64,000 nt of DNA. Source: Pseudoxanthomonas koreensis_A. Lineage in GTDB: Bacteria > Pseudomonadota > Gammaproteobacteria > Xanthomonadales > Xanthomonadaceae. The notes beneath the pieces were generated by a model, which did not search any database, had not been told where the DNA came from, and saw nothing but the letters and a program-made list of their open reading frames with translations. The stretch covers positions 1,488,001-1,552,000 of the forward strand of contig NZ_CP169056.1 of assembly GCF_041890415.1 (NCBI RefSeq), given 5' to 3'. Shown one piece after another: positions 41,524 through 50,094 of this stretch. The stretch's first letter is position 1, and each line of letters starts with the position of its first letter. The translations under genes were made by a program, and so were the position numbers.

Positions 41524-42528
41524 TCAATGCGTTGCGGCCCTGCGCAGCAGGAACCACGTGAGGGCTGCCAGCAGCAGCCAGCAAACCGTCGCCACCCCTG
41601 CGAGCCACGGTCCAGCCTGATTCGAAGCGAACTGATTCAAGGCAAGCTGATTCAAAACGAGCGCAAGAATACCAGCCACCAGGCTGAACGCGGCGTAGAC
41701 GAGGGTCACGGCCACATGCCGGTGCCCGGCCCGGACCATGCGCTGGTACAGGTGGGACACGTGCGCAAGCCACCAGCGCTCGCCGGCCAGGACGCGCCCG
41801 GCCAGGGTCAATGATGCGTCGACCAGGAACGCCGACAGGGGCAGCAGCACGCATACGGCAGCCACGCCAGCCCCCGGGCGCGCAGCGGCAAGCACCGCAA
41901 TCACGGCCAGTGCATAGCCCAGCGCGCCACTGCCCACGTCGCCCAGGAAGATGCGTGCGCGCGGGAAATTGAACGGCAGGAAACCCGCGCACCCTGCCAC
42001 CAGCACCCAGCCCAGCGCACCGGCCTGGGCCGGCGCCAGCAGCGCCAGGGTGCCCCCGGCAAGCAGGGCCTGGGTGGTGGCCAGGCCGTCGATGCCGTCC
42101 ATGAAGTTCCACACGTTGACCAGCACCGGGACCGCGGCAAAGGCCACCAGCGCCCAGCCCCAGCGGCCATCGATCCCGAACAGGCCCAGCGCCACCACCA
42201 CCCCGGCCAGGCATTGCACGAGCAGGCGCAGTGCCGGCGAAAGCGGGCGATGGTCGTCGACCCAGCCAATCCCGGCCACCAGGACCAGGCCGACGGCGAA
42301 GGCCAGCGCCGCCCGGCCGCCGAGCATGCCGCCGGCAGCCGCCACCGCGCAGCCCAGCAGCAGGGCCACCGCGATGCCCAGGCCACCGCCGCGCGGCGTC
42401 GGCAGCACATGGCTGCGTCGTTCGCCGGGCTGGTCGATCAGGCGCCGCCGGCGTGCATAGTGCAGGCTCGCCCAGGTCGCGAGCACGGCGACGGCCCACA
42501 GCGCGGGCAGCCAGGTCCAGGCCGGCAT
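41524..42528 (-). CDS. WecA/MraY-like polyprenyl-phosphate sugar-phosphate transferase
   Basis: The 334-residue protein has about ten membrane helices. It has the family motifs R-S-H-x-x-P-T-P-R-G-G-G-L-G, G-W-V-D-D-H, N-F-M-D-G-I-D-G-L-A and F-L-G-D-V-G-S. It transfers a sugar-1-phosphate from UDP-sugar to undecaprenyl phosphate, starting O-antigen or exopolysaccharide assembly at the inner membrane. The ATG overlaps the lapB stop (ATGA). A short pentapeptide repeat lies near its C terminus. Confidence 0.88.
   Translation of the reverse strand: MPAWTWLPALWAVAVLATWASLHYARRRRLIDQPGERRSHVLPTPRGGGLGIAVALLLGCAVAAAGGMLGGRAALAFAVGLVLVAGIGWVDDHRPLSPALRLLVQCLAGVVVALGLFGIDGRWGWALVAFAAVPVLVNVWNFMDGIDGLATTQALLAGGTLALLAPAQAGALGWVLVAGCAGFLPFNFPRARIFLGDVGSGALGYALAVIAVLAAARPGAGVAAVCVLLPLSAFLVDASLTLAGRVLAGERWWLAHVSHLYQRMVRAGHRHVAVTLVYAAFSLVAGILALVLNQLALNQFASNQAGPWLAGVATVCWLLLAALTWFLLRRAATH
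41617..41661 (-). repeat. Three tandem 15-bp units encoding L/F-x-L/S-N-Q
   Basis: The units CTGATTCGAAGCGAA, CTGATTCAAGGCAAG and CTGATTCAAAACGAG occur back to back inside the WecA-like gene. They encode (minus strand) LVLNQ-LALNQ-FASNQ between two membrane helices. This is an in-frame expansion prone to slippage. Confidence 0.75.
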
Positions 42529-43706
42529 CAGACCACCGCGTAGTTGAGCAGCGGCTTGACCGTCCCCCACTCCTTGCAGCTGGGGCACTGCCAGTGGTGG
42601 GTGCGGGCGCCGAAGCCGCAGCGGCTGCAGCGGTAGCTCGGGTTGCGCACCAGCAACTGGTCGGTGATGTGCTTGAGGTCGTGCAGGGTGGCGGTGCTGT
42701 CGGCGCCAACGGCCAGGGTCAGGTCGATCAGGGCCGCCTCGCCGCGCACCGAGGGCCGGTCCTTGAGCTGGCGGCCCAGGTAATCACGCGCGGCCTGGGT
42801 GCCCTCCTGGGCTTCGATGAGGCGGGTCAGCGCCAGCACCGGGGCGATGCCGCGGTAGTGCTCGCTCATCTCGGCCAGGAACGCCCGTGCACCGGCGTTG
42901 TCGCCCACCTGCGCGTAGCAGGCCAGCAGGTTGGGCAGCAGCTCGGGCAGGTAGTCCGGGTCGTGGCGGGCGGCGCGCTCGAAGGCGCGGATCGCCGCTT
43001 CCGGGTGGCCGTCGTCGGCCTCGATCCGGCCTTCGAGGATGCCGGCGCGCACACTGGTCGCATCGGCCTGGTAAGCGCGCCCGATCGCCGCGCGCGCTGC
43101 ATCCAGCTGGCTGTTGGCGCGGTGGCGCTCGGCCATCTCGCATTCGAACTGGGCCACCAGCTTGCCCATGGGCTCGCCGGTCACTTCCTCATAGCGGCTA
43201 GCGTTGTCGATTGCCCGTTCCCAGTCGCGTTCGGCCTGGTAGATGCCGATCAGGTGCTTGAGTGCCTGCGGAGCGCGCTGGTCGATCCTGGCCAGGTCGG
43301 TGAACACGGTCTCGGCGCGGTCCAGCAGGCCGGACTTCATGTAGTCCTCGCCCAGCGCCAGCAGTGCAAGAACCCGCTGCGCGTCACTGAGGTCGTTGCG
43401 CTGCACCAGGCCCTGGTGCAGGCGGATGGCGCGGTCGACCTCGCCACGCCGGCGGAACAGGTGGCCCAGCGCGACCTGGGTCTCGAAGGTTTCCTTGTCG
43501 AGCTCGGCGATGTGCAGGAACAGCTCGATCGCCTTGTCCGGCTGTTCGTTTAGCAGGTAGTTCAGGCCGCGGAAGTAGGTGCTGGACAGGCGGCTGACCT
43601 GGGTGTCGCCATGGCGCTGGCCACCACGCCGGCCCACCACCCAGCCGCTGAGCGCGGCCAGTGGCAGGAACAGGAAGAACCAGAACCACTCGGTCAGGAA
43701 TTCCAT
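42528..43706 (-). CDS. lapB: Lipopolysaccharide assembly protein LapB (YciM)
   Basis: The 392-residue protein begins with a single membrane anchor (W-F-W-F-F-L-F-L-P-L-A-A-L-S-G-W-V). It has nine or so TPR units and ends in a rubredoxin-like metal knuckle (C-S-R-C-G-F and C-P-S-C-K-E-W-G). LapB adapts FtsH to degrade LpxC and so sets LPS levels. It follows lapA by five bases. Confidence 0.94.
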   Translation of the reverse strand: MEFLTEWFWFFLFLPLAALSGWVVGRRGGQRHGDTQVSRLSSTYFRGLNYLLNEQPDKAIELFLHIAELDKETFETQVALGHLFRRRGEVDRAIRLHQGLVQRNDLSDAQRVLALLALGEDYMKSGLLDRAETVFTDLARIDQRAPQALKHLIGIYQAERDWERAIDNASRYEEVTGEPMGKLVAQFECEMAERHRANSQLDAARAAIGRAYQADATSVRAGILEGRIEADDGHPEAAIRAFERAARHDPDYLPELLPNLLACYAQVGDNAGARAFLAEMSEHYRGIAPVLALTRLIEAQEGTQAARDYLGRQLKDRPSVRGEAALIDLTLAVGADSTATLHDLKHITDQLLVRNPSYRCSRCGFGARTHHWQCPSCKEWGTVKPLLNYAVV

Positions 43707-43711
43707 GTGCT

Positions 43712-44014
43712 TCAGTCACCTTCCCGGTAGGGGACCGGAGGCCGGATGTCGTCGGCCTCGGGCATGGGGGCCGGCGCCGCCGGCACGCGACTTGCGCGGC
43801 GCAGGCGCGCATGCAGCGGGATCACCGTGGTTGCCACCACCAGCCCGCCGCCCAGCAACACACCGGCCAGCAAGGCGACCACGATTGCGATGCCCGTGGT
43901 GGTGACCACCTCGGTCACGCCGAAATTGAGCAGGATGCGCTGCGAATTGAGCGATCCAACGACCAGCCCGGCGACCAGGAAGGCCAGCAGGACCAGCAGA
44001 CGAAGAATATTCAT
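43712..44014 (-). CDS. lapA: LapA-family lipopolysaccharide assembly membrane protein
   Basis: The 100-residue protein has two membrane helices (M-N-I-L-R-L-L-V-L-L-A-F-L-V-A-G-L-V and I-A-I-V-V-A-L-L-A-G-V-L-L-G). The inter-helix segment N-S-Q-R-I-L-L-N-F-G-V is typical of LapA. A basic then proline-rich tail follows. Its gene pairs with lapB as in most gammaproteobacteria. Confidence 0.9.
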   Translation of the reverse strand: MNILRLLVLLAFLVAGLVVGSLNSQRILLNFGVTEVVTTTGIAIVVALLAGVLLGGGLVVATTVIPLHARLRRASRVPAAPAPMPEADDIRPPVPYREGD

Positions 44015-44081
44015 GACCCGCTATCTCCCGGGACGGTCGCGCCCAAGCTTAGCCGAGGCGGGGACGGATCGCGGGACGCGA

Positions 44082-44396
44082 TCAGGGGCTTTCCTGCGGT
44101 TCGGCCGGCGCGGGCATCACCCCGCTGACCTTCTCGCGCAGTTCCTTGCCCGGCTTGAAGTGCGGCACGTGCTTGCCCGGCAACGCCACCGCCTCGCCGG
44201 TCTTGGGGTTGCGGCCCATGCGCGGCGGCCGGTAGTGCAGCGAAAAACTGCCGAATCCACGGATCTCGATGCGCTCGCCGGAGGCAAGCGAGCCAGCCAT
44301 CATCTCCAGCAGCGACTTGACGGCAAGGTCCACGTCCTCGGCCTTCAGGTGCGACTGGCGGCGTGCCAGGATCTCGATCAGTTCGGACTTGGTCAT
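44082..44396 (-). CDS. ihfB: Integration host factor subunit beta
   Basis: The 104-residue protein begins M-T-K-S-E-L-I-E-I-L-A. It has the IHF/HU DNA-binding arm R-G-F-G-S-F-S-L-H-Y-R-P-P-R-M-G-R-N-P-K-T-G. The arm proline that intercalates DNA is present. It sits downstream of rpsA, the conserved position. Confidence 0.96.
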   Translation of the reverse strand: MTKSELIEILARRQSHLKAEDVDLAVKSLLEMMAGSLASGERIEIRGFGSFSLHYRPPRMGRNPKTGEAVALPGKHVPHFKPGKELREKVSGVMPAPAEPQESP

Positions 44397-44476
44397 CGAT
44401 TGGGCGGGAAGCGGGTACATACGCCGCGGCGGCCCGGGGTTTCCGGGCCGCCGCGGAGCCAATCACACGTACTGCA

Positions 44477-46165
44477 TCACTCCGGCTTGCCGCCCAGCTG
44501 CGCACGCAGCAGCGCGCCCAGGCTGGTGGTGCCGGCAGCGGCCTCGGCAGCGGTCTTGTTGTACTCGGCCATCGCCTCGGCGGTTTCCGCCTCGTCCTTG
44601 GCCTTGATCGACAGCTGCAGGCTGCGGCCCTTGCGGTCCATGCCCACGAACTTGGCCTCGACGGTGTCGCCGACCTTCAGGTGCTGGCTGGCGTCGTCCA
44701 CGCGGTCGTAGCTGATGTCGCGCGCGGCCACGTAGCCCTCGATGCCATCGGCCAGGTCGATCGTGGCGCCCTTGGCGTCCACTTCCCGGACCGTGCCCTC
44801 GACCTTGGTGCCCTTGGGATGGGCCGCCATGTACTGGCCGAACGGATCCTGCTCCATCTGCTTCAGGCCCAGGCTGATGCGCTCGCGCTCCGGGTCAACT
44901 GCAAGCACGACGGCCTCGAGGGTGTCGCCCTTCTTGTAGTTGCGCAGGATGTCCTCGCCAGTGGTGTTCCAGCTGATGTCGGACAGGTGGACCAGGCCAT
45001 CGATGCCGCCGTCCAGGCCGATGAAGATGCCGAAGTCGGTGATCGACTTGATCTGGCCCGACACCTTGTCGTTCTTCTTGTGGATGGCGGCGAAGGTCTC
45101 CCACGGATTGGCGGCGACCTGCTTCATGCCCAGCGAGATGCGGCGACGCTCCTCGTCCACGTCCAGGACCATGACCTCGACCTCGTCACCGACCTGCACC
45201 ACCTTGGACGGGTTGACGTTCTTGTTGGTCCAGTCCATCTCGGACACGTGCACCAGGCCTTCCACGCCCGGCTCGATCTCGACGAACGCGCCGTAATCGG
45301 TGACGTTGGAGACCTTGCCGTACACGCGGCTGTTGGCCGGGTAACGGCGGGCGATGTTGTCCCACGGATCCTCGCCCAGCTGCTTCAGGCCCAGCGAGAC
45401 GCGGTTGCGCTCGCGGTCGAACTTCAGCACGCGCACTTCCAGCTCGGCGCCCACTTCCACCACCTCGGACGGATGGCGCACGCGCTTCCAGGCCATGTCG
45501 GTGATGTGCAGCAGGCCATCGATGCCGCCCAGGTCCACGAACGCGCCGTAGTCGGTGAGGTTCTTGACCACGCCCTTGAGCACGGCGCCCTCGACCAGCT
45601 TCTCCATCAGCTGCTCGCGCTCTTCCGAATGCTCGCTCTCGACCACCGCACGGCGGGAGACGACCACGTTGTTGCGCTTGCGATCCAGCTTGATGAGCTT
45701 GAACTCGAGCTCCTTGCCCTCCAGGTAGGCCGGGTCGCGCACGGGGCGCACATCGACCAGCGAACCAGGCAGGAAGGCGCGCACGTCCTTGATGTCGACG
45801 GTGAAGCCGCCCTTCACCTTGCCGCTGATGCGACCGGTGATGGTTTCGTTCTTCTCCAGGGCTTCTTCCAGCTCGTCCCACACCATCGCGCGCTTGGCCT
45901 TCTCGCGCGAGAGCACGGTCTCGCCAAAGCCATTCTCGATGGAGTCCAGGGCGACCTTGACCAGGTCGCCTTCGGCCACGTCGATCTCGCCGGCGTCATT
46001 ACGGAACTGCTCGATCGGCACGATGCCTTCGGACTTCAGGCCGGCGTTGATCACCACCACGTCGCCGCGGACTTCCACGACGGTACCGGTGACGATGGAG
46101 CCAGGCTTCAGCTTGGCCAGGTTGGTCTGGCTTTGTTCGAACAGTTCGGCGAAAGATTCGGTCAT
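44477..46165 (-). CDS. rpsA: 30S ribosomal protein S1
   Basis: The 562-residue protein has six S1 RNA-binding repeats with G-x-V-x-x-x-x-D-[FY]-G-[AI]-F-[VI] motifs. It begins M-T-E-S-F-A-E-L-F-E-Q. It brings mRNA to the 30S subunit. Upstream of the ATG there is no good Shine-Dalgarno sequence, only a weak GAG about ten bases away, which is also typical of the autoregulated E. coli rpsA leader. A terminator separates it from cmk, so it needs its own promoter. Confidence 0.97.
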   Translation of the reverse strand: MTESFAELFEQSQTNLAKLKPGSIVTGTVVEVRGDVVVINAGLKSEGIVPIEQFRNDAGEIDVAEGDLVKVALDSIENGFGETVLSREKAKRAMVWDELEEALEKNETITGRISGKVKGGFTVDIKDVRAFLPGSLVDVRPVRDPAYLEGKELEFKLIKLDRKRNNVVVSRRAVVESEHSEEREQLMEKLVEGAVLKGVVKNLTDYGAFVDLGGIDGLLHITDMAWKRVRHPSEVVEVGAELEVRVLKFDRERNRVSLGLKQLGEDPWDNIARRYPANSRVYGKVSNVTDYGAFVEIEPGVEGLVHVSEMDWTNKNVNPSKVVQVGDEVEVMVLDVDEERRRISLGMKQVAANPWETFAAIHKKNDKVSGQIKSITDFGIFIGLDGGIDGLVHLSDISWNTTGEDILRNYKKGDTLEAVVLAVDPERERISLGLKQMEQDPFGQYMAAHPKGTKVEGTVREVDAKGATIDLADGIEGYVAARDISYDRVDDASQHLKVGDTVEAKFVGMDRKGRSLQLSIKAKDEAETAEAMAEYNKTAAEAAAGTTSLGALLRAQLGGKPE

Positions 46166-46268
46166 TAGGTGAATACTCGGTTGAACACACGGACGGCGAA
46201 ACACACGGCATCGGCCGCGCCACCGTCCCCCTGTCAGGCCCGTGCAGGCGCCTTGTGTGGTTGGATTG
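46166..46268 (-). promoter_or_regulatory. rpsA leader without a canonical ribosome binding site
   Basis: These bases between the cmk terminator and rpsA must hold the rpsA promoter and leader. No AGGAGG-like site precedes the ATG, consistent with S1-controlled initiation. I could not draw the hairpins with confidence. Confidence 0.4.
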
Positions 46269-46296
46269 AAAAAACCGCCGAGGACGTCCACGGCGG
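46269..46296 (-). terminator. Intrinsic terminator between cmk and rpsA
   Basis: On the minus strand CCGCCG and CGGCGG pair around a GACGTC-containing loop and are followed by six T residues. It is a textbook Rho-independent stop 62 bases downstream of cmk. Confidence 0.75.
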
Positions 46297-46358
46297 CGCC
46301 TTGGCGCTTGCGCGCCCCTGCATGCGTGGCATCCCGGATTTGCGGCGCTGGACGACGA

Positions 46359-47042
46359 TCAGGCGGTGCGGCCCGGCAACAGGGCCAGTACGCATTCGAC
46401 GACCGCCTCGATGGACAGGCCGGTGGTATCGATGAGGACGGCGTCATCAGCCGGCCTCAGCGGTGCCACCGCGCGCTGGGCATCGCGGGCGTCGCGGGCA
46501 AGGATTTCCCGCAGCAGGTCGGCGAATGTAACCGAAACCCCTTTGTCCTTCAACTGGTTATGTCGCCTGAGGGCACGCTCTTCGGCACTGGCGGTCAGGA
46601 ACACCTTGGCCGTGGCGTCGGGGAAGATGACCGTGCCCATGTCGCGGCCGTCGGCGACCAGGCCCGGCGCCCGCCGGAAGGCGCGCTGGCGCTCCGTCAG
46701 CGCTGCCCGGACCTCGGGAATGGCGGCGATCGCCGAGGCCAGGGCGCCGGTGGTTTCCAGCCGCAGTTCGTCGGTGGCGTCGGTACCGTTGACCAGTACC
46801 CGCAGCCCTGCCCCGCCCTCGCCTTCACGGAAATCGATGGAGGTATCGCGGGTGCAGCGCACCAGCGCGGCCGGGTCGGACAGGTCCAGGTCCGCCCAGC
46901 TGGCCGCCACCCCGACCGCCCGGTACAGTGCGCCCGAATCCAGGTAGTGCCAGCCCAGGCGCGCGGCCACGATCCGGCTCACGGTACCCTTGCCCGCGCC
47001 CGAAGGGCCGTCGATGGTGAGGACGGGGGCGGGAGCAGTCAT
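46359..47042 (-). CDS. cmk: Cytidylate kinase
   Basis: The 227-residue enzyme has the P-loop I-D-G-P-S-G-A-G-K-G-T-V. It also has Y-L-D-S-G-A-L-Y-R and the lid D-G-R-D-M-G-T-V-I-F-P. It phosphorylates CMP and dCMP. It precedes rpsA, as in most proteobacteria. Confidence 0.96.
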   Translation of the reverse strand: MTAPAPVLTIDGPSGAGKGTVSRIVAARLGWHYLDSGALYRAVGVAASWADLDLSDPAALVRCTRDTSIDFREGEGGAGLRVLVNGTDATDELRLETTGALASAIAAIPEVRAALTERQRAFRRAPGLVADGRDMGTVIFPDATAKVFLTASAEERALRRHNQLKDKGVSVTFADLLREILARDARDAQRAVAPLRPADDAVLIDTTGLSIEAVVECVLALLPGRTA

Positions 47043-47218
47043 GGCGTTTCCGGACAGCGTGCGGGGGCCGGATTGTAGCGTGGCGCCTGCCCCGTACCGC
47101 AGCCGGCAGCGCAAACGCTTGAAACCACAACGGAATCGCCGCTAGAATGGCGGGCTTGTTTCCGTGCCCCGGCCATTGTGGCCCTGGCTCCCCAACCGTC
47201 GTCCTCCCGAGGTGTGTC

Positions 47219-47344
47219 ATGAAAGTCCTGTCCTCCCTGAAGTCGGCGAAGGCCCGTCACCGCGACTGCAAGGTGGTCCGCCGCCGCGGAAAGGTCTTCG
47301 TGATCTGCAAGTCCAACCCGCGTTTCAAGGCGCGCCAGCGCTGA
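47219..47344 (+). CDS. rpmJ: 50S ribosomal protein L36, 41-residue zinc-ligand-poor type
   Basis: The 41-residue protein (MKVLSSLKSAKARHRDCKVV onward, ending K-S-N-P-R-F-K-A-R-Q-R) is the YkgO-like form of L36. It has only two cysteines, not the C4/C3H zinc knuckle. In Xanthomonadales this form is usually the only L36. In enterics it is the zinc-starvation paralogue. The start at 47219 gives the exact family length. Confidence 0.95.
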   Translation: MKVLSSLKSAKARHRDCKVVRRRGKVFVICKSNPRFKARQR

Positions 47345-47349
47345 GCCCG

Positions 47350-47405
47350 GTGGCAGGTTCGCCTGCCACGACGCGCAACGGAAGGCCGCAGCGATGCGGC
47401 CTTCC
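47350..47405 (+). terminator. Tandem hairpins after rpmJ
   Basis: GTGGCAGG-TTCG-CCTGCCAC (47350-47369) is an 8-bp stem with a UUCG tetraloop. GGAAGGCCGCA-GCGA-TGCGGCCTTCC (47380-47405) is an 11-bp stem with a GNRA loop. They probably terminate or stabilise the short rpmJ transcript. Confidence 0.65.
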
Positions 47406-47571
47406 GCGTTTCCGGGTGGTGCGCCACCGGCCCGGCGCCGCCTGTGTGCCCTGCGGCAGACGGTGGCCACGGCACGCGTGCCAGCGCATTGCGGCCGGTT
47501 CTGCTTACAATCGCCGCCTGAGCACGCACACCACCGCCAGCCGGCGGCGGTCAAACCGGGGAGACACCGCG

Positions 47572-47898
47572 ATGAAGCACCGCCTGTACATCCTGCCGTT
47601 GCTGGCCCTGCTGGGCCTGCCCGCCGCCGCCCAGGCCGAGACCCTGCTGGTCGAACGCACCCAGCAGCCCGTGGCCAATGCACCCGCGCGCGGCCTGTCC
47701 ATGGCCGAGGTGGAGGCCCGCTTCGGCGCCCCGCAGCAGAAGCTGGACCCGCGCGGCGGGCAGAAGCGCCAGTGGCCCACCATCAACCGCTGGGTCTACG
47801 CCGACTACGTGGTCTACTTCGAGAAGAGCCGGGTGATCGACGTGGTGGCACACCAGGCCAGCCCCAACGAGATCGGGCCCAAGCCGCCGATCCGCTGA
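47572..47898 (+). CDS. Small exported protein of unknown function
   Basis: The 108-residue product has a clean signal peptide (MKHRLYILPLLALLGLPAAA, cleavage near A-Q-A). The mature part contains G-L-S-M-A-E-V-E-A-R-F-G-A-P and W-V-Y-A-D-Y-V-V-Y-F-E-K. Both segments resemble the SmpA/OmlA-like fold (E-V-x-x-x-F-G-x-P and x-Y-x-x-Y-F). It may be a small periplasmic relative of BamE-type proteins, but this is only a pattern match. Confidence 0.65.
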   Translation: MKHRLYILPLLALLGLPAAAQAETLLVERTQQPVANAPARGLSMAEVEARFGAPQQKLDPRGGQKRQWPTINRWVYADYVVYFEKSRVIDVVAHQASPNEIGPKPPIR

Positions 47899-48012
47899 GC
47901 GGGCCCGGGCCGGGCCCGGAGCAACCGCCCGCAAGCCCCGCACCCCGGTGCGGGAATCCGATTGAATCGATGAGCCGGGCATGCCCCGGCGTGGCGGAGC
48001 CTTTTTGCAAAA

Positions 48013-49059
48013 ATGAACGACAGCCTGCGCTTCCCGGCGGAGTGGGAACCCCAGTCCGCGATCCTGCTTGCGTGGCCGCATGCCGGCACCGATTGGGCCG
48101 AGCGCCTGGGCGACGTCGAGGACACCTACATCGCCCTGGTCGCGGCCATCACCCGCTTCCAGCAGGCATGGATCTGCGTGGCCGACGACGACCTGCAGAC
48201 CTATGCCGAGGCCCGCCTGCGCTCGGCCCGGGTCGACATGTCGAAGGTGCGCTTCATCGCGTTCGACTACGACGACACCTGGCTGCGCGATTCGGGCCCG
48301 ATCGTGCTGCGCGAGGGCGGCGGCTTGCGCGTGCTGGATTTCCGCTTCACCGCGTGGGGCGGCAAGTTCGAGGCCGGGCGCGACGACCGCCTGGTGGAAG
48401 CGCTGGCCGCACAGGGCCTGTTCGGCGCCGCGCCGCGGCAGCGCATCGACTTCGCGCTGGAAGGCGGCGGCATCGAGACCGATGGCGCCGGCACCCTGCT
48501 GACCACCTGGCAGTGCCTGCACGAGCGCCACCCGCAGGCCAGCCGCGAGGAACTGGACGCGCAGTTGCGCCAGTGGCTGGCCCAGGACCGGGTGCTGTGG
48601 CTGGAGCACGGCGCGCTCGAAGGCGACGACACAGACGCCCACATCGACACCCTGGCGCGTTTTTCCGCCACCGATGCGATCGTCTTCCAGGCCTGCGACG
48701 ACCCGTCCGACAGCCATTACCCGGGGCTGCAGGCCATGGCGGCCGAACTGGCCAGCCTGCGCACCGCCGACGGCCGGCCGTACCGGCTGTTCCCGCTGCC
48801 GTGGCCCGCACCGGTGCTGGACCAGGGCCGACGCCTGGCCGCGTCGTATGCCAACTTCCTGATCGTCAACGGCGCGGTGCTGATGCCGGCCTACGGCGGC
48901 ACGCCCGACGCGCGACAAACCGATGACCGCGCCGCCGCAGTGCTGGCCCGGGCTTTCCCGGACCGCGAGATCGTGCAGGTGCCCTGCCGCCCGCTGATCT
49001 GGCAGAACGGCAGCCTGCACTGCATCACCATGCAACTACCTGCTGGCCTGGGCCGCTGA
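48013..49059 (+). CDS. aguA: Agmatine deiminase
   Basis: The 348-residue protein has the guanidino-group-modifying fold. It shows W-E-P-Q-S-A-I-L-L-A-W-P near the start, Y-D-D-T-W-L-R-D-S-G-P, E-G-G-G-I-E-T-D-G and H-I-D-T. The catalytic cysteine lies in N-G-S-L-H-C-I-T-M-Q near the C terminus. It converts agmatine to N-carbamoylputrescine. aguB follows, completing the plant-type putrescine route. Confidence 0.95.
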   Translation: MNDSLRFPAEWEPQSAILLAWPHAGTDWAERLGDVEDTYIALVAAITRFQQAWICVADDDLQTYAEARLRSARVDMSKVRFIAFDYDDTWLRDSGPIVLREGGGLRVLDFRFTAWGGKFEAGRDDRLVEALAAQGLFGAAPRQRIDFALEGGGIETDGAGTLLTTWQCLHERHPQASREELDAQLRQWLAQDRVLWLEHGALEGDDTDAHIDTLARFSATDAIVFQACDDPSDSHYPGLQAMAAELASLRTADGRPYRLFPLPWPAPVLDQGRRLAASYANFLIVNGAVLMPAYGGTPDARQTDDRAAAVLARAFPDREIVQVPCRPLIWQNGSLHCITMQLPAGLGR

Positions 49060-49202
49060 TCGCGCAGCCCGGACGCCACGGGATACGTGCCTGGCACCGG
49101 CGGCCGCGGCCTGCATGTCGTGGGCGTTACGCGCGCGTTTCAGGTCCCGTGCGCATGGCCCGGGTTACCATTCCCACATCCACGTTGAACCCACGGAAAG
49201 AG

Positions 49203-50087
49203 ATGACCCGCAAGACCCTCTCCGTCGCCCTGGTCCAGGAGCGCAACCACGGCGATGCCGTCGCCAACCTGGCGGTGATCGAGGCGCGCGTGGCCGAGGC
49301 TGCGGCGCAGGGCGCGCAATTGGTGCTGCTGCAGGAGCTGCACAACGGCGCCTATTTCTGCCAGCACGAATCGGTGGATGAATTCGACCTGGCCGAGCCG
49401 ATCCCCGGCCCGAGCACGGCGCGCCTGGGCGCGCTGGCCAGGCAGCACGGCGTGGTCATCGTCGGCTCGCTGTTCGAACGACGCGCGGCCGGCCTGTACC
49501 ACAACACCGCGGTGGTGCTGGAGAAGGACGGCAGCCTGCTGGGCAAGTACCGCAAGATGCACATCCCCGACGACCCGGGCTTCTACGAGAAGTTCTACTT
49601 CACTCCGGGCGACATGGGCTTCACCCCGGTGGACACCTCGGTCGGGCGCCTTGGCGTGCTGGTGTGCTGGGACCAGTGGTACCCGGAAGCGGCGCGCCTG
49701 ATGGCACTGGCCGGTGCCGAACTGCTGCTCTACCCCACCGCGATCGGCTGGGACCCCGAGGACACGCAGGACGAGAAGGACCGCCAGCGCGACGCCTGGA
49801 TCCTGAGCCACCGCGGCCACGCCGTGGCCAACGGCCTACCGGTGCTCTCGTGCAACCGGGTGGGCCATGAATCCTCGCCGCTGGGCGCATCGGGCGTCGA
49901 TTTCTGGGGCCACAGCCACGTGCTCGGCCCGCAGGGCGAGTTCATCGCCCAGACCGGCACCGACCCCACCGTGCTGGTCTGCGACGTCGACCTGGAGCGC
50001 AGCGAGCATGTGCGCCGGATCTGGCCGTTCCTGCGCGACCGCCGGATCGACGCCTACGACGGCCTGCTCAAGCGCTACATCGACTGA
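49203..50087 (+). CDS. aguB: N-carbamoylputrescine amidohydrolase
   Basis: The 294-residue nitrilase-family enzyme has the catalytic triad in L-L-Q-E-L-H-N-G (Glu), K-Y-R-K-M-H-I-P (Lys) and V-L-V-C-W-D-Q-W-Y-P-E (Cys). It turns N-carbamoylputrescine into putrescine, CO2 and ammonia. The ATG at 49203 gives standard length. It is downstream of aguA and seven bases upstream of the TraB/PrgY gene. Confidence 0.95.
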   Translation: MTRKTLSVALVQERNHGDAVANLAVIEARVAEAAAQGAQLVLLQELHNGAYFCQHESVDEFDLAEPIPGPSTARLGALARQHGVVIVGSLFERRAAGLYHNTAVVLEKDGSLLGKYRKMHIPDDPGFYEKFYFTPGDMGFTPVDTSVGRLGVLVCWDQWYPEAARLMALAGAELLLYPTAIGWDPEDTQDEKDRQRDAWILSHRGHAVANGLPVLSCNRVGHESSPLGASGVDFWGHSHVLGPQGEFIAQTGTDPTVLVCDVDLERSEHVRRIWPFLRDRRIDAYDGLLKRYID

Positions 50088-50094
50088 GCGGCAC

